From positions 8,018,001-8,082,000 of the forward strand of contig CM072335.1 in assembly GCA_036874045.1 (NCBI GenBank): a stretch of 64,000 bases of DNA. The letters are read 5' to 3'. The translations under genes were made by a program, and so were the position numbers. This document shows positions 36,133 to 47,613 of the stretch, piece after piece. Under the pieces are notes generated by a model. That model saw nothing but the letters and a program-made list of their open reading frames with translations. It searched no databases and was not told the DNA's origin. Each line of letters opens with the position of its first letter. The stretch's first letter is position 1. Source of the stretch: Cymodocea nodosa (taxonomy: Eukaryota; Streptophyta; Magnoliopsida; Alismatales; Cymodoceaceae).

Positions 36133-36157
36133 AATCCGAGTAGACACAAACCCCTCC
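36133..36157 (-). repeat. PIF-2 right terminal inverted repeat
   Basis: Read inward on the minus strand it is GGAGGGGTTTGTGTCTACTC, then GGAT. It is followed outward by TTA at 36158-36160, duplicating the left flank. Confidence 0.9.
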
Positions 36158-36160
36158 TTA

Positions 36161-36786
36161 AAGTCACCTCTTTTGCTGAAAAGCTCACTAGAAGTGGCTA
36201 AACCTTAGATATAAAATGCTTGGGGGGGCTTATAGCATCTTAGTGCCTAGGCGACAACTAGGTGACTGGCTCAACAATTGTTTTGGGCCTTTTGGCGAGA
36301 TACATTGAATAATGGTCTTGGTAAGCTACCATAGTGAACAATTTTGGTTACAAATTTGTGATTAATTAGACTTGGTTGTATCTTCCAGCAATGTACATGA
36401 TCTACATAGAAAAAATCAATTCCCATCAATCATTGACATTTAAGTGTGGAATTCATGTTGATAATTCATGAAATTTAACTTCATTTTTGTGTCAAACTTC
36501 TATGGAAATGTTGGTAGAAGTTTGGTCAAATTATGGAAGTCTGCAAAAGACCTAAAATTATGAATTTCAGTATGAAATTTTAGGACAAGTTAAAATAATT
36601 AATGGTACACATAGAAATAATTGAATATAACTTTATTGTCATGTATGACATAAAAATATTCTAAAATTGTAGAAAATTCCTCAAAATACAATATTTATAT
36701 GAAAAAGAGAATTGCATGTTTTTGTGGTAGATGAGATCTAAAGAGGCATAGACAAGGTAAATCTATGAGGAATAAATGTTTTCAAG
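36161..36786. other. Intron 4, original middle part
   Basis: AT-rich DNA between PIF-2 and the LINE target site, with no gene seen. Just before the LINE there are related local repeats (AGGAATAAATGTTTTCAAGG and variants) that continue past the target duplication. Confidence 0.5.
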
Positions 36787-37230
36787 GTAGAAATAATGAA
36801 ATCATGGATAGATCTAATACATATTTTCAAGGTAGGAATAATCATGGATAGATATAATCTGTAAGGAATAAATGTTTTCAAGGTGGAAATAATTTCCCAT
36901 GCTTACAAATGGGAGGTCTATTGAGAAAAATTTTAGATAAGAGTTGGTACTCTCAGGTGAAGCTATTGCAAACCCTAAGGCATCCTTCAGGTGGCTTCTG
37001 ACTGGAGGGCCCCTAGGGCCACTATGGGAGTGTCTTCGGGGTCTGTCCCCCTCCCTCCCCCCCTTTTGCTTTCCCCTTCAGAGGAAGAGAACTGTCGAGT
37101 GGAGTTTCCCCCTCTTGGTGAAGACCAAGACCTGTCTCTCTTACAATTCTATCATACGAGGTAGGTGTGCACTCCTCCAGCTTAAAGTAACAGCCAGTGC
37201 ATTGGTGGAGCTGCTCACCCCTCCTTTGCC

Positions 37231-38469
37231 ATGGCCACCAAGGAAGACCATGCTCCACTTGAGTTTCCTGAGGTTTCTGTCCAACTGAGTCTAGTGGAGA
37301 ATGATGATAGGGTGGTGTGCTTGAACAAGACTGAGGTTCAGCAGACAATTGAGCTTTTCAAGTAGACCTTAGTTGGGAAATTTGTGAGTGGATGTCCACC
37401 CATGATAGCCATCCTCAATCAATGAAAGCCTTGTGAGTGGATGTCCACCCATGATAGCCATCCTCAATCAAATGAAAGCCTTGCTGCAGACTCAAGATCA
37501 TTTTTTTCTTGCAGTGATTGATGATAGGTATGTTTGTTCCGTTTCCTAAATAGAAATGACTTTATCAAAGCTTATTTGAGGGAGGTCTATGTCATCAACG
37601 AGGGAAATATGCTAGTTTCTTGCTGGTCTTTGGACTTCACTCTTGGTTTGGAGTCAGAATGGGTCCCAATTTAGATGGGGTTTTGAAAGTTGCGTGCCCA
37701 CCTTCATGCTTTTGGTACCATCCAGTTGATTGTAGGGTGTTTAGGGTGGTTCCTTTGTGCAATGGACATCAACAAATTCACTTGACCCAATCTTGTGTGT
37801 GTCTATGTGGAAATGGATATTTCTAAGGGACTTCCTAAGAGGGTTAAGATTGCGTGTGATGATCAAGAATACTTTCAATCGGTGACCTCCTACTTGGAGA
37901 GTGGATGTTTTGCAAACACTGCTGGCTGAAGTGACACCTAACGGAGGTGTAGGCATATGATTGCTTCAAGGCTTGGAAACTCACAGAATCAGGAGACTAA
38001 TCCTGATCCCAATTCCAACCACTCGATTCAGAATCCTTCTAGAGAGAAGGATCAAGGAATTGACTCTAAGCATGACTGAAAATTGGTGAAAAAAAGAAAG
38101 ATGAGGAAGGTTGTTAAGGCCCATTGTCAGAATGAACAACCCCCTCAAGGAGTGTTGTCCACAAATCTTGCTCGTGCCCCTAAGGTTCAAAGGGTGTCTA
38201 GAAGGGGTGGCACTTATTCAACCTTGAAGGAACTTCTGAATCAGGTTGGTGATGATGAAGTGGAAGACCAAAATGTAGAATCCCTGATGAATGTCCAATC
38301 AAATGTAATTGGTCCTCTAGTCGAAAAAATAAGACTACAACCTTTTACTACTTTGGAAAAGATTGAGAACTTTGGGCAGGCTAAATTGAGTGAGACTAAG
38401 ATGGCTCCTCGTTCTGACTTAGAAACTACAGCCAACTCAAGGAAAGGGGTCTTGACCAAGCATATGTAG
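37231..38469 (+). pseudogene. LINE ORF1 (DUF4283-like, nucleic-acid binding)
   Basis: It starts MATKEDHAPLEFPEVSVQL at 37231. A segment with RMGPNLDGVLKVACPPSCFW and VFRVVPLCNG lies in the DUF4283-type region usual for plant LINE ORF1. The C-terminal part (38083-38469) is basic then acidic, with KKRKMRKVVKAH and TYSTLKELLNQVGDDEVED. Stops begin early (after ELFK) and the frame shifts more than once. A 49-base tandem duplication at 37384-37482 is one of the lesions. Confidence 0.7.
37384..37482 (+). repeat. 49-bp tandem duplication in LINE ORF1
   Basis: Two adjacent copies start GTGAGTGGATGTCCACCCAT at 37384 and 37433. The second has one extra A. A duplication of this size shifts the frame. 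Confidence 0.9.
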
Positions 38470-38664
38470 GAAGGAATGTCTGAATTTATACAACTCAAAA
38501 GGTATGTGTAAATCAGATGGTGAAAAATACATGAGGTTGAATCGAAAGGCTTGAAAGGTCATTAAAATTTATAAGCACAAAGGATGTGTATGATTTGGGG
38601 ATAGCTCTGACAAGCCTCCTCCCTATTCCTCAAGGGAGGGAGGGTCTGTTTCACAATATCAACA

Positions 38665-41600
38665 GTGAGAAGTCTCTCCTCTCCTCTCTCTCTTTTTATG
38701 AATCAACTTATCTGGAATTGTAGAGGTTTGGGCAATAAGGCCACCTGTAGCCTTATTCATCATTTAATTTACAAGGAAAAACTACATCTTGTAGTCTTAT
38801 TGGAACCCTTCCAGCAGGCACACTCCACTCAACATTATGTTTATTTTTTGGTATGAATAGTGGGTGGGCTAATCAAAAGGCAGGTAAAATCTGGGTCTTT
38901 TGGTAGAATTCCATCTCCTGTTGTTGTATTTAGGAAAGTAACCAAGCCTCTACTTTTTGTGTTGAACTCGGAGACTTAAAATTTCTCTTTATGGCTGTGT
39001 ATGTGGTGACTACCAAGGAAGGGAGATGTGTTTTATGGTAGGATTTGTCAGATATGTATTTGAATTTTTGAAGTTGGCCTTGGCTGTGGGGGGGTGACTT
39101 CAACTCCATTAGAAATATTGAGGAAAATTTGAATGAGGTTGGTTTTCATCAATTAGGTGTGGATGACTTCAATGATTTCATCCATACTAGTGCTTTGCTT
39201 GAACCAACTCATCAAAGATATCTTTTCTCATAGTATTACAACAAGGTTGGGAGACAATACACCTATAGGAGGTTGGACCATGTTTTAGTCAATTGTGAAC
39301 TACTTGGCCAAAAATCCATGTGGGTGGAGTATCTACCAAGAATCCATTCAAATCATGCACTGATGCTTGTTAAGGAACATTTCACTAGACCTTGGGGCTC
39401 CTTGCCTTTCAAATTTGAGAATATGTGGATGTTGAATGAGGACTTTGGCCAAATTGCTGCCCAAGCTTGGGGATCTATTAAGTGTGCATGCCTGGTGGAC
39501 AAAGTCAACAGTTGTGCCATTTAAAGAAGATCCTTAAAAAATGGAACAAGACTTTGTTTGGAGACATCAATGCTATTCATGTGGAGCTAGTGACTAAAAT
39601 TTCTAATTTGGAAGCAAAAGTGCAACATCAGGGTTCTGATGAAGATGGCATTTGGTTATCCCATCTTCAGAGTGAGCTAATTGATGCAGAAACTTGAAGG
39701 AAAATCTTTCTTACTCAAAAAGCTAGGGTAAAATGGCTTCAAGTTGGGGACAAGAATTCTAAATACTTCCACACTGTTATTAACCACAAGAACTATGAGA
39801 ATGCTTTCATTGGTTTGTGGGAAAATTCCCTATATAATAATTGCATGGACAATATCTGTTGGGGGGGATTAGAATTCTTTCAGAGGCTGTTGCCATTTGA
39901 AATTGTTGCTGATCCTTCTCTTCTGCAGGAAATTCCCAATCTTATTTTTGATCAGGATGATGCTATGCTTTGTAGGACTCCTGATATGGTAGAAATTAGG
40001 AACATCCTTAATTCCATTAATGGGACACATGCACCTGGCCTTGATGGCTTCTTGACCTCTTTTTTCAATGAAGATTGGAATATTGTAGGATTAGACATCA
40101 TTGAGGCCATCCAATTTGTGTTAGAAGCCAACCCTCTCAACCTGGTCTGAAGAGCTGCTTTTCTGGCCCTTATTCTAAAGATGGACAGACCTTGGGATTT
40201 TCAGGATATTTGCCCCATCAGCTTATGTAACATTATTTACAAGATTTTTAGACTTTTAGGCTTGCGTCTCTCCTCAACAAACTTATCTCTATCCAACAGG
40301 ATCCTTTTGTGAAAGGTAGGACCATTTTTGGAGTTGATCCAGAAAATTGATAAAGGTAGAAGAGGTGGTAATCTAATACTTAATATTGATATGAAGAAAG
40401 CTTATGACAGGATGAAATGGTCCTTTCTTCTCAGCATCTAGCGTAGATTTGGCTTCAATGATTGTTGGGTGAACCTCATTAGGAGCTGGATTAAATATAA
40501 ATATAATAACTTTTCTATGCTAATTGATGGATCTCCCACCCCTTTCTTTACAGCCATTAGGGGACTTAGACAATCGGGTCTGATTTCACCTTGCCTTTTT
40601 ATCATAACTGAAGAAGTTCTGAGTAGAGGACTTATTAAATTAGTGTTGGATGGTGCAACACTTCTTTACTATCATGGGAGGGAGGATTTTGTCATCTCAC
40701 ATATTTTATTCATAGATGATCTATTGATTTTCCTCAATGGTAGGAAGAGATCTATACAGAATACCTTGGGTTTTCTTGAGCGTTACCAAACAAGTTTTGG
40801 CTATAAGATCAATAAAACCAAGAACTGCTTCTATGTGGCTCTTAACTCTCCCTTCCATAGATGGCAGTTGATCTTTTCTATTATAGGATTCTAAGAAGGG
40901 AATCTACCGTTCAAGTACCTTTGATGAACTATCCATAAAGGAAGAACCATGTATATTTATTTTGAGAGGCTTATCCATAAGATTCACAACAAATTGAAAG
41001 AGTTCTTCTCTTAAGCCTGAGTGGCTACTTGATGCTCATTTGTCATGTTCTGATGAGTATCCTAGTACATGTGCTTAGCAATTTTGATATTCCCTTGGGT
41101 ACCCTTTAGTGGATTGAGAGGGTTATGGCTGATTTTCTTTGGAAAGGCTACTCTGAAGACTGTCAGATGCATTGGGTTGGTTGGGATGTTATTTGTAAGT
41201 CCCTCGAAGAGAGTGGTTTGGGTATTGGAAGGTTGGATGAATTGATGATTGCTCTTTGAATGAAGCAAGTGTGGTTGTGGTTCAATGTGCACTCCTTGTG
41301 GGCCTGATTCATGAGAACTACTTATGGACTGCTTGATCTCCCTAGTCATGGTCATTGTCTCCCATTTTAGGTCAATGGGGTGTTTGTGTACTGGAAAATA
41401 GTGGAAAGAAAATGATGGAATATCATAGAAAATGATGGAAAGGAAAATGATAAAAAGTAATGTAAAATCAATAGAAAATCAAGGTGTCTGTACAAAATAG
41501 AAAATGATAGAATTTGAAATATATGTATTTGTACATAGAATTGAAAATGACGAAAAAGCATAAAATATAAAATATATATGTTTATTTATAAAATAAAAAT

Positions 41601-43580
41601 ATTAAAATTAATAAATTAAATATTTTTTGTATTTATCTACAAGATAGAGAATAACAAAATTTGTTATGTATAATATAAGATAAAGTCATTTGTGATAATC
41701 GTTACAACATAAAATACATTTTACACATCTTTATTATTCCATATATCTCTTATAATATCAATTCTCATTTATTAAAGACATAAATAATTTCTATATCAAA
41801 ATTGCATATTGTTAATATATTCTATGATAATTCATATTTTCTTTTCCTTCATTTTTCATCAGTTTCAGAGATCAGAATGTTAGAAAATGAAAGAAAATGA
41901 GAGAAAATGGTGGAAAATGATGGAAAACCATTCGGTGTACAAACACCTAGAAGATGGCGGAAAATTTTTGTCTCCATATGTATCTTCGATCGATCTTACC
42001 ACATGCGTACGTACGATCGATAATTCAAGTTTAATTTAATGATATGAATAATTGGAGACAATCCAGATCATTTGCTATATTAATTATGTATGACCTACAA
42101 AAGAAAAGAATATAACTTCTCATGATCAATATTTGAAGGATATAAGAAGACAAGAGTAGATCGAAAATTTTACGTCATTTTCCTTTTCGACGTTTTCCGT
42201 CATTTTTTTGGTACACAAACACCCCTCAAGGTGTTGCTAAAGACTTGGGAGACCATGCGATCTTCTCTCTTTTGGAAGGAAATATTAATTTTTGGATGTC
42301 TTTTTGGCTTTGTGGGAGTATCCTAGACAAGCATTGTACTCCTATTTTGGATACAAAAGCCTTAATAGTTAAGAAAGTGGCAGATGTCTCTTTTCGCTTG
42401 GAGAGATTGGGTCTTTCTTTTTCTTGGAAATGTGCAATGATGATGACTTTACAGTAAAATCTGCATGGGAGCTTGCCTGCAATAAAGTCCTGATTAAAAC
42501 ATGGAGGAAACACATTTGGCAAAAAGCTATTCCAACCAAGGTGTCTTTTTTCCTTTGGAGATTTTTTTGGAATGCCCTGCCCTTAGAACTTAATGTGAAG
42601 AGGTGTGGTATCACTCTAGCTTCGATATGCCTTTGTTGTGTAAATTTTAAAGAGGAGAAATCTGCTCAACACTTATTTTTCTATGGAGAGTGGGCTTCCC
42701 TTGGCCAACTTTGGCTGAAATCTGTCTTTGAAGAGGACTTCTCTAATACTACTTACTGGTGTGATTGGCTCATTAGCAGCCTTCAGGTCCACACATGCAC
42801 ACTGTTCCAGTTACTTAGAAAAATTTGTGGTGTGATCCTTCTTTGGGAATTTTGGAAAGATAGGTGTTCCATCAAGGTTGGTGCTGGTAGTGGGAGCTTC
42901 AAAGGTATCCTCTATCGATGTGCTAGTATGATAAGAGAGATACTTCAAAGTTTTAAGATCTCTCATGCCTCTTCCCTATTGGAATGGCAGATCCTTACCT
43001 GATTATCTGCCAAGCATTCTTTTTCGTGTTGTGGCCTCTTTGCTATGCAGTCTTGGTCTCCTCCTGGCAATGGGCTATTTAAACTCAATGTTGATGGGGC
43101 TTCTTCGTACTCCTCTGCTGGTTGTGAAGGCATTATTTGCAATGACCAGACTTGTTTTGTTGCTGCTTCAACTATTATCCTAATCTTCTTCCCATTGTGG
43201 TGGAAATGCGGTCTATTGTGGATGAGCTTACAATCTACAATGATGTGGGGCTTGATCTCTCAAAGGTTATTATTGAATCTGACTTTAAACAAGTCATTGC
43301 TATTCTTTTAGGAGGGGATTGTTATTGTTGGTAGGCCCATGACTTTTGGAATTAGCTCCTGAATATGAGCTCACAGTGTGCATTTTGTCCTACATGTTTC
43401 TTGGGAAGCCAATGACAGTGCGGATGCCCTGGCTAAACCTGCACTTTTTCACAAGTCTACTATGGTGTTTAGTTTTAATAGTGCTCTTCCTATGGCTGTT
43501 AGGAAGACCGTTGAAATGGATGCTAACTCCCACCTTGTATTTGGGGTAAGGTCTAGTCCCCCCCTTGTAAGCTTCTAGTT
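38665..43580 (+). pseudogene. LINE ORF2 (endonuclease, reverse transcriptase, RNase H)
   Basis: Endonuclease: LIWNCRGLGNKATCSLIHHL near 38710 and GGDFNSI near 39090. Reverse transcriptase: GTHAPGLDGF near 40020, KAYDRMKW near 40400, and the FIDDLLIF active-site block near 40710. Zinc-binding zf-RVT: KVSFFLWRFFWNALP near 42540 with CLCC. RNase H: LFKLNVDGAS near 43080 and HVSWEANDSADALAKPA near 43390. It reverse-transcribes its own RNA at a nicked target. Several stops and frame changes are present, and the MITE at 41376-42225 cuts it in two. Confidence 0.85.
41376..42225. mobile_element. PIF-type MITE inserted in the LINE
   Basis: The ends are GGGGTGTTTGTGTACTGG on the left and GGGGTGTTTGTGTACCAA on the right (read inward). 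TCAA occurs on both sides (41372-41375 and 42226-42229), and removing 41376-42229 restores continuous LINE sequence. Inside the left end GTGTCTGTACAAAATAG and GTATTTGTACATAG repeat the terminal motif beside GAAAATGA-type sequence. No coding capacity. A three-base TTA/TAA duplication would be normal for PIF, so the TCA/TCAA target is slightly unusual. Confidence 0.88.
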
Positions 43581-43630
43581 TTTCTTTGGGACCTCGTCCC
43601 TTGAGTAGAAATAATGAAATCATGGATAGA

Positions 43631-43874
43631 GATCTAAGGTGCATAGGCATCTAATGCTCCCAAGCTAAATGCCTGGGCACCGTAACAGTTAACACCTTAA
43701 TGTTCCCAAGCTAAATGTGCTAACGAGTTGGTCAGTGGAATGGACGGTGACTATATTGCTAGGGTAAATGAACCTTGGCGTGAGATTGCTGGTGTGCATC
43801 CTGTTTATAGTTTATGTTTTACATGATTCGTCTTTCATATTGCATGAATTTCTGACTGTTATGCATCTGTGCAG
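43631..43874. other. Intron 4, original 3' part
   Basis: About 240 bases between the LINE and exon 5. Two copies of a CTCCCAAGCTAAATG-like stretch occur near 43660 and 43700. The end is pyrimidine-rich with the acceptor GTGCAG. Confidence 0.5.
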
Positions 43875-43935
43875 TTTTCCACAGGAACTTGTTGAGAAAC
43901 TTAGTAAGGACTGCCCTGTGATGCAAAACCATAAT
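43875..43935 (+). CDS. GGH: GGH exon 5
   Basis: 61 bases between acceptor CTGTGCAG and donor GTAAGT. The first base completes the codon split after exon 4, then 20 codons read FPQELVEKLSKDCPVMQNHN. This matches the plant GGH block FPPELLKKLSxDCLVMQNH. The next family segment (FGIS...) and the WHPEK block were not found in the window. Confidence 0.92.
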
Positions 43936-45790
43936 GTAAGTTTCTATGATTTTATTAATAGAACTTTTAGTTATGAGTTAGATATGCATATAGTGGGTAC
44001 TTTTTATTCAATTAGACCTTTAAGTAAGATGCAATTTTGTTTTCAGATTCAAAAAAGAATCTTATGTTTGGGTATTCTCAGAATACATGCCAATTATGAT
44101 TTAATTAATTAACTCAATTAGTCCCACCTCAAGCCTAATCACAAGTGAAAATCTTAGAGGTTACACTCCAGCTTAAAGAGTGTTATTTCTGTTTTCTGTT
44201 TCCTCTAATGGAATTTGGTACACTATTGTTGTCTTTTCTGAGCTCATATCATTTTTGCCGGTCTCTTTTTCCTTTTTTTTTGTTTACTCTTAAAAAAGGA
44301 TCAAAACTTCATTAGAGAGGAGTGAATAGTAAGCTTTAATTTATTAAAGATATCTTAAAAAAATTAATTTGATTAAATTTGTTATATGTGATTCGGGAGC
44401 TTTAAACACAATTGATAAAAAAATGATTTTCAAACAGATGATAAAGAAATAAAGAGTACACATGGAACCTATAAAATTGGTATTTTACAAGTTCACACTA
44501 CAACTTTTAAACTGGTGTTTTGTAGGAAACAGATTGCAACCTTTATAGCTAATGCTTTACAAGCTCACACTACAACTTACAATTCGGTGTTTTACAAGAC
44601 ACACACTGCAGAGTTTTCAAATCAAAGAGTTTAAAATCCAAAAAACATTGAATGATTCAAAATAGATAAATTGTGAAAGTTCAAAAAAACAAAAATGAAT
44701 ATAACATAAACACTCAATGTATTCTCTTGAAAACAAAAGACGAGAAAGCTTAAATGCTTGAAAGAACTCCCGAAATTTCAGCACTGGAGGATTCTGTTTT
44801 TCCTTCATTCTCCATTCTTCTTATTATATGTGTAGAGAGCAATGAACTTTCTGTTTATGAAAAACTTCAACTTCCATTCTGCATCTTCCATTTATTGAAT
44901 CAATATAATGTTTGTCTTACTAGAATTCCTACAAATGATTATAGATAGAAATAAAAATCTTTAGGACATTTGCGACTGATTTTTAAAATGTTGAATTTTC
45001 TGTTTTGCAATTTTCTTTTATGTATCGCTTGCCCATTCCATTCACTAGTATATTGTTTTTTGAATTCCTACAAAATTGTCATAGAATTAGCACATTTAAG
45101 GAGAATTTGGATCTTCCATTCTGCACATTCTATATATGAAACAATATATTGTTTTATCCATTGGTGTGTCATTTTTCAAGTTCTTGCAAAGCTGTCATAG
45201 ATTTGACACAAATAGAGAAAATTCACAAAGATAATAGGAAATATCAAAAATAAACACACAAATTTTAGAAATAAAAAAACAATAGATCGGGATATGGTAA
45301 AAATTTCAACTTATTGAGGTTTATTAAGATTTTATATGAAAATCTAGAAAATTTTCGTGATAGATTGGATTTTGAATATGGAAATTCCAGAAATAAAAAT
45401 GGTAGATCCATATTTTCAACTTACTAAAATTTATTGAGAAGTTATATAGAAATTTAGAAAATTTTCATGGTAGAATAGTGATTAAAATGGAAATTTTGGA
45501 TTTCAAACATGGTGTGGCAGATATATAATCTGCATTCTAAGTACATTTTTCCAGTCTAGAAACTTGAGTACTATTCATCAGAAAGCGGTATTCTAATTTT
45601 CCAATGGATAGATCATTTTCAATAACAATAGACCATATATTCTAAGTCTCTATTTGATACATGACTTATATCTAAATATTCCTATGATTTTTTTCTACGT
45701 ATATCATGAGCATTAAACAATAAGAAAAGAAATATGATATATATTTCCTAAGTTTTTTTGTTGCTTGCTAGGTATTCAATAATTAAGTAT
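43936..45790. other. Intron 5, AT-rich with degenerate repeats
   Basis: No gene. From about 44870 to 45230 there are related stretches with CTTCCATTCTGCA, TATATTGTTTT and GAATTCCTACAAA or TTCTTGCAAA, like three diverged units. From 45305 to 45500 two further units share TTTTCAACTTA and TAGAAAATTTTC. Confidence 0.45.
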
Positions 45791-45929
45791 TTGAGTTAGT
45801 CTTGTGTTGGGGCTTCTTATGCTTGTTGTTTTAGGGAAATTAGAGTTTTTTTCTATGCTTTTAGTAGTTGAGTATTATGGATTGTGGAGATTGTTGTCTC
45901 AAATGGTAGCTACCAACTTTTCCTTAATT

Positions 45930-46990
45930 ATTGTTAACACCCTTCATTCACTTTGTCATCAACTTACCAACGCCCAAACTAGGTTATCTTTTTCGGGTTT
46001 TAGGGACTCGACATTCTCTCTTTTGTTGGGTCTTAGGGATCCGGCATCCTCTCTTTTGTCGAGTTCAATAATTTGACATTTGACTACTTTGTTGGGTAGG
46101 AGGAATTCAACATTCATTATTATCAATTACACCCCTATTGATCTAATCGAGATTCAAGCTTTTGACAAATCAGGAATTTATCAAATTTAGGCACTTGACA
46201 TTCCTCATTTCACTTTATGCCTTTTTTTTGATTGAATTGATGGACACACCAGTCTAACCAAACCTTGTTGAAAGGAATTATTCGATAAACTTGAGATTTG
46301 TCAGGTCTAGACACCTGACATTCCTCATTTCACTTTATTTCTCTTTTTCGATTGAATTGAAGGACACATTGGTCCAACCAAACCTTACTACAGACATCAC
46401 TCGACATTCTCCCATTTTGTCAAGTCAACATGGCCTGACATTTTCTTTCTCATTCCATCCACTAGGATGACTATTATACTTGCAGCCAAACCAAACCCCA
46501 CTGAAAGGCATCATTTGACATTCCTCCATTTTGTCAAGTCAAGCCACCATATAATTCTCTTTTCTCATCTCTTCATTTGATCAAAGTCCCTTAGTCAAAT
46601 TGACTAGCATCACCCATGCTATTTTGTCAGGTTGGTTCCATCTGACATTTCTCCCCACCACATGAATTAGCGTAAATGTTGTGTTTATTATTCTAGATTC
46701 AATGGTTGCCTCATGCTAAGCTGAAATTAATTAACATGATTAATCATCATACATATAATTAGCTAGTCCGATGGAAGCTCTCATCAGTTTAAACTGTTTT
46801 GCCCACCCGACAATTACCACATTGTCAGGTGCCTGGCTGTTGACATCCTTTATCACCTCCATCTCAATCATACCCCTCTTTGTTCCAACCTCCTACTCAA
46901 TCGACATTTTCTCCTTTTGTTAGGTCTCAAATATCTGACAGTCTATCTTTCATTAAGTCTAAGGATAACTAAATCAAACAAAAGACTGAT
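45930..46990. repeat. Reiterated GACATTC..TTTTGTCAAGT region
   Basis: Variants of a motif such as CGACATTCTCCCATTTTGTC recur a dozen or so times, and one unit of about 130 bases is repeated in tandem at 46187-46440 (CTGACATTCCTCATTTCACT, then GATTGAATTGA). It is probably internal repeat structure of a long LTR or other element. No coding part seen. Confidence 0.6.
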
Positions 46991-47613
46991 CGCCTCCTCA
47001 ATTTGCCTTTTATAGAGGAAGAACCATTTAAAGGTAACTCCTGCCAAAGTAATTTCATTCAGGCTAGCCTAATGACAACTTATTAAAACCAAATTAATAT
47101 AACGACTTACAGATGAATCTTTGTAGCTACCAGACACACCCTTTGTATAGAAGCTTTCAAGTTTCTAATATGACTCAAGTACATGCCTAGATTGGAGAAG
47201 ACCACATAACTGCATGACCCATTTTTCCCTTTTCAACCAAACATTGTTAAATATTGTGAAATTATTGAATTGCTTATGAAATACATTGTAATAAAGGGAA
47301 TGTGTCAAATGGCCAGTTGTTGGTAGGAATGTATGAGTGAAAACCATACAAAAGAAAAACACTTGTGTGTTATTAGACAAAGACAAGCACACAACAGGTA
47401 CAATGATGACCATGACGGGACAATAAAAACATTAGAAAAGAATGAGAGAATATATGCAAAGAAAGGACTATAAAGATAGGAGACATTTGGGGGAATTGAC
47501 ACTAAGGCACTTTGATTGGCATTCGAGTACTTAATTGGTATTCTCGAGCAACCAAGCACTTCGGTACCCGTCTTTCAATGGGCTTAACGCTTCCCCTTGT
47601 AGGACAATGTTAG
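46991..47613. other. Intron 5, unassigned, up to Copia-3
   Basis: No gene or element recognised. Two overlapping minus-strand frames at 47165-47559 show no known domain. GTTAG at 47609-47613 is the Copia-3 target site copy. Confidence 0.4.

Larger units (their letters stand above)
29684..36157 (-). mobile_element. PIF-2: PIF/Harbinger transposon with both ends and TTA duplication
   Basis: 6,474 bases flanked by TTA at 29681-29683 and 36158-36160, the three-base duplication typical of PIF/Harbinger. The terminal inverted repeats are GGAGGTGTTTGTGCATG on the left and GGAGGGGTTTGTGTCTAC on the right (read inward), with CGGA shortly after both. The minus strand carries ORF1 (33452-34555) and ORF2 transposase (31819-33203). 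Unusual cargo includes two minisatellite arrays near the left end, a direct repeat around them, and a GC-rich 18-base array near the right end. Stops and one damaged splice acceptor make its own transposase inactive, but the ends look usable in trans. Confidence 0.93.
36813..43604 (+). mobile_element. L1-type LINE with RNase H, split by a MITE
   Basis: A plus-strand non-LTR retrotransposon flanked by an identical 26-base target duplication at 36787-36812 and 43605-43630 (beginning GTAGAAATAATG). It has ORF1 with a DUF4283-like region and ORF2 with endonuclease, reverse transcriptase, zinc-binding and RNase H regions, the plan of plant L1 elements. An 850-base PIF-type MITE interrupts ORF2 between reverse transcriptase and the zinc-binding domain. 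There are stops and frame changes in both ORFs, so it is dead. No poly-A tail was seen at the 3' junction. The exact 5' end may be anywhere from 36813 to about 36895 because of local repeats. Confidence 0.85.
4327..43935 (+). pseudogene. GGH: Gamma-glutamyl hydrolase gene, exons 1-5 visible, in-frame stop in exon 4
   Basis: GGH is the folate polyglutamate hydrolase of the vacuole or secretory route, a class I glutamine-amidotransferase-like peptidase using a Cys nucleophile. Five exons were found by matching to the plant family as I remember it: 4327-4704, 24531-24617, 24878-24967, 28899-28990 and 43875-43935. They have GT/AG borders and compatible phases (0, 0, 0, 2, 0). They cover the signal peptide, the PVIGILSHPGDG start of the mature core, FTGGWAKKGLY, the nucleophile block AICLGFELL and VMQNH. 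The C-terminal WHPEK part is not in the window or was not recognised. Introns are 19.8 kb, 260 bases, 3.9 kb, 14.9 kb and over 20 kb. A TGA in exon 4 replaces a family Arg, which would cut the protein near residue 187. It is therefore a pseudogene, a null allele or an assembly error. Confidence 0.85.

Noticed and set aside
36944-37348. Long frames of 114 and 108 codons on both strands before LINE ORF1
   Set aside because: The region is LINE leader and ORF1 start. The true ORF1 frame begins at 37231, and these frames overlap it out of phase.
44060-44110. Possible GGH exon 6 start (TTTGGGTATTCTCAGAATAC resembles the code for FGIS)
   Set aside because: There is no AG acceptor directly before it, the frame is off after two residues, and the following bases do not continue the family sequence. 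Probably chance.
43768-44112. 114-codon frame spanning GGH exon 5
   Set aside because: Only 43875-43935 matches GGH. The rest reads through intron sequence on both sides of good splice sites.
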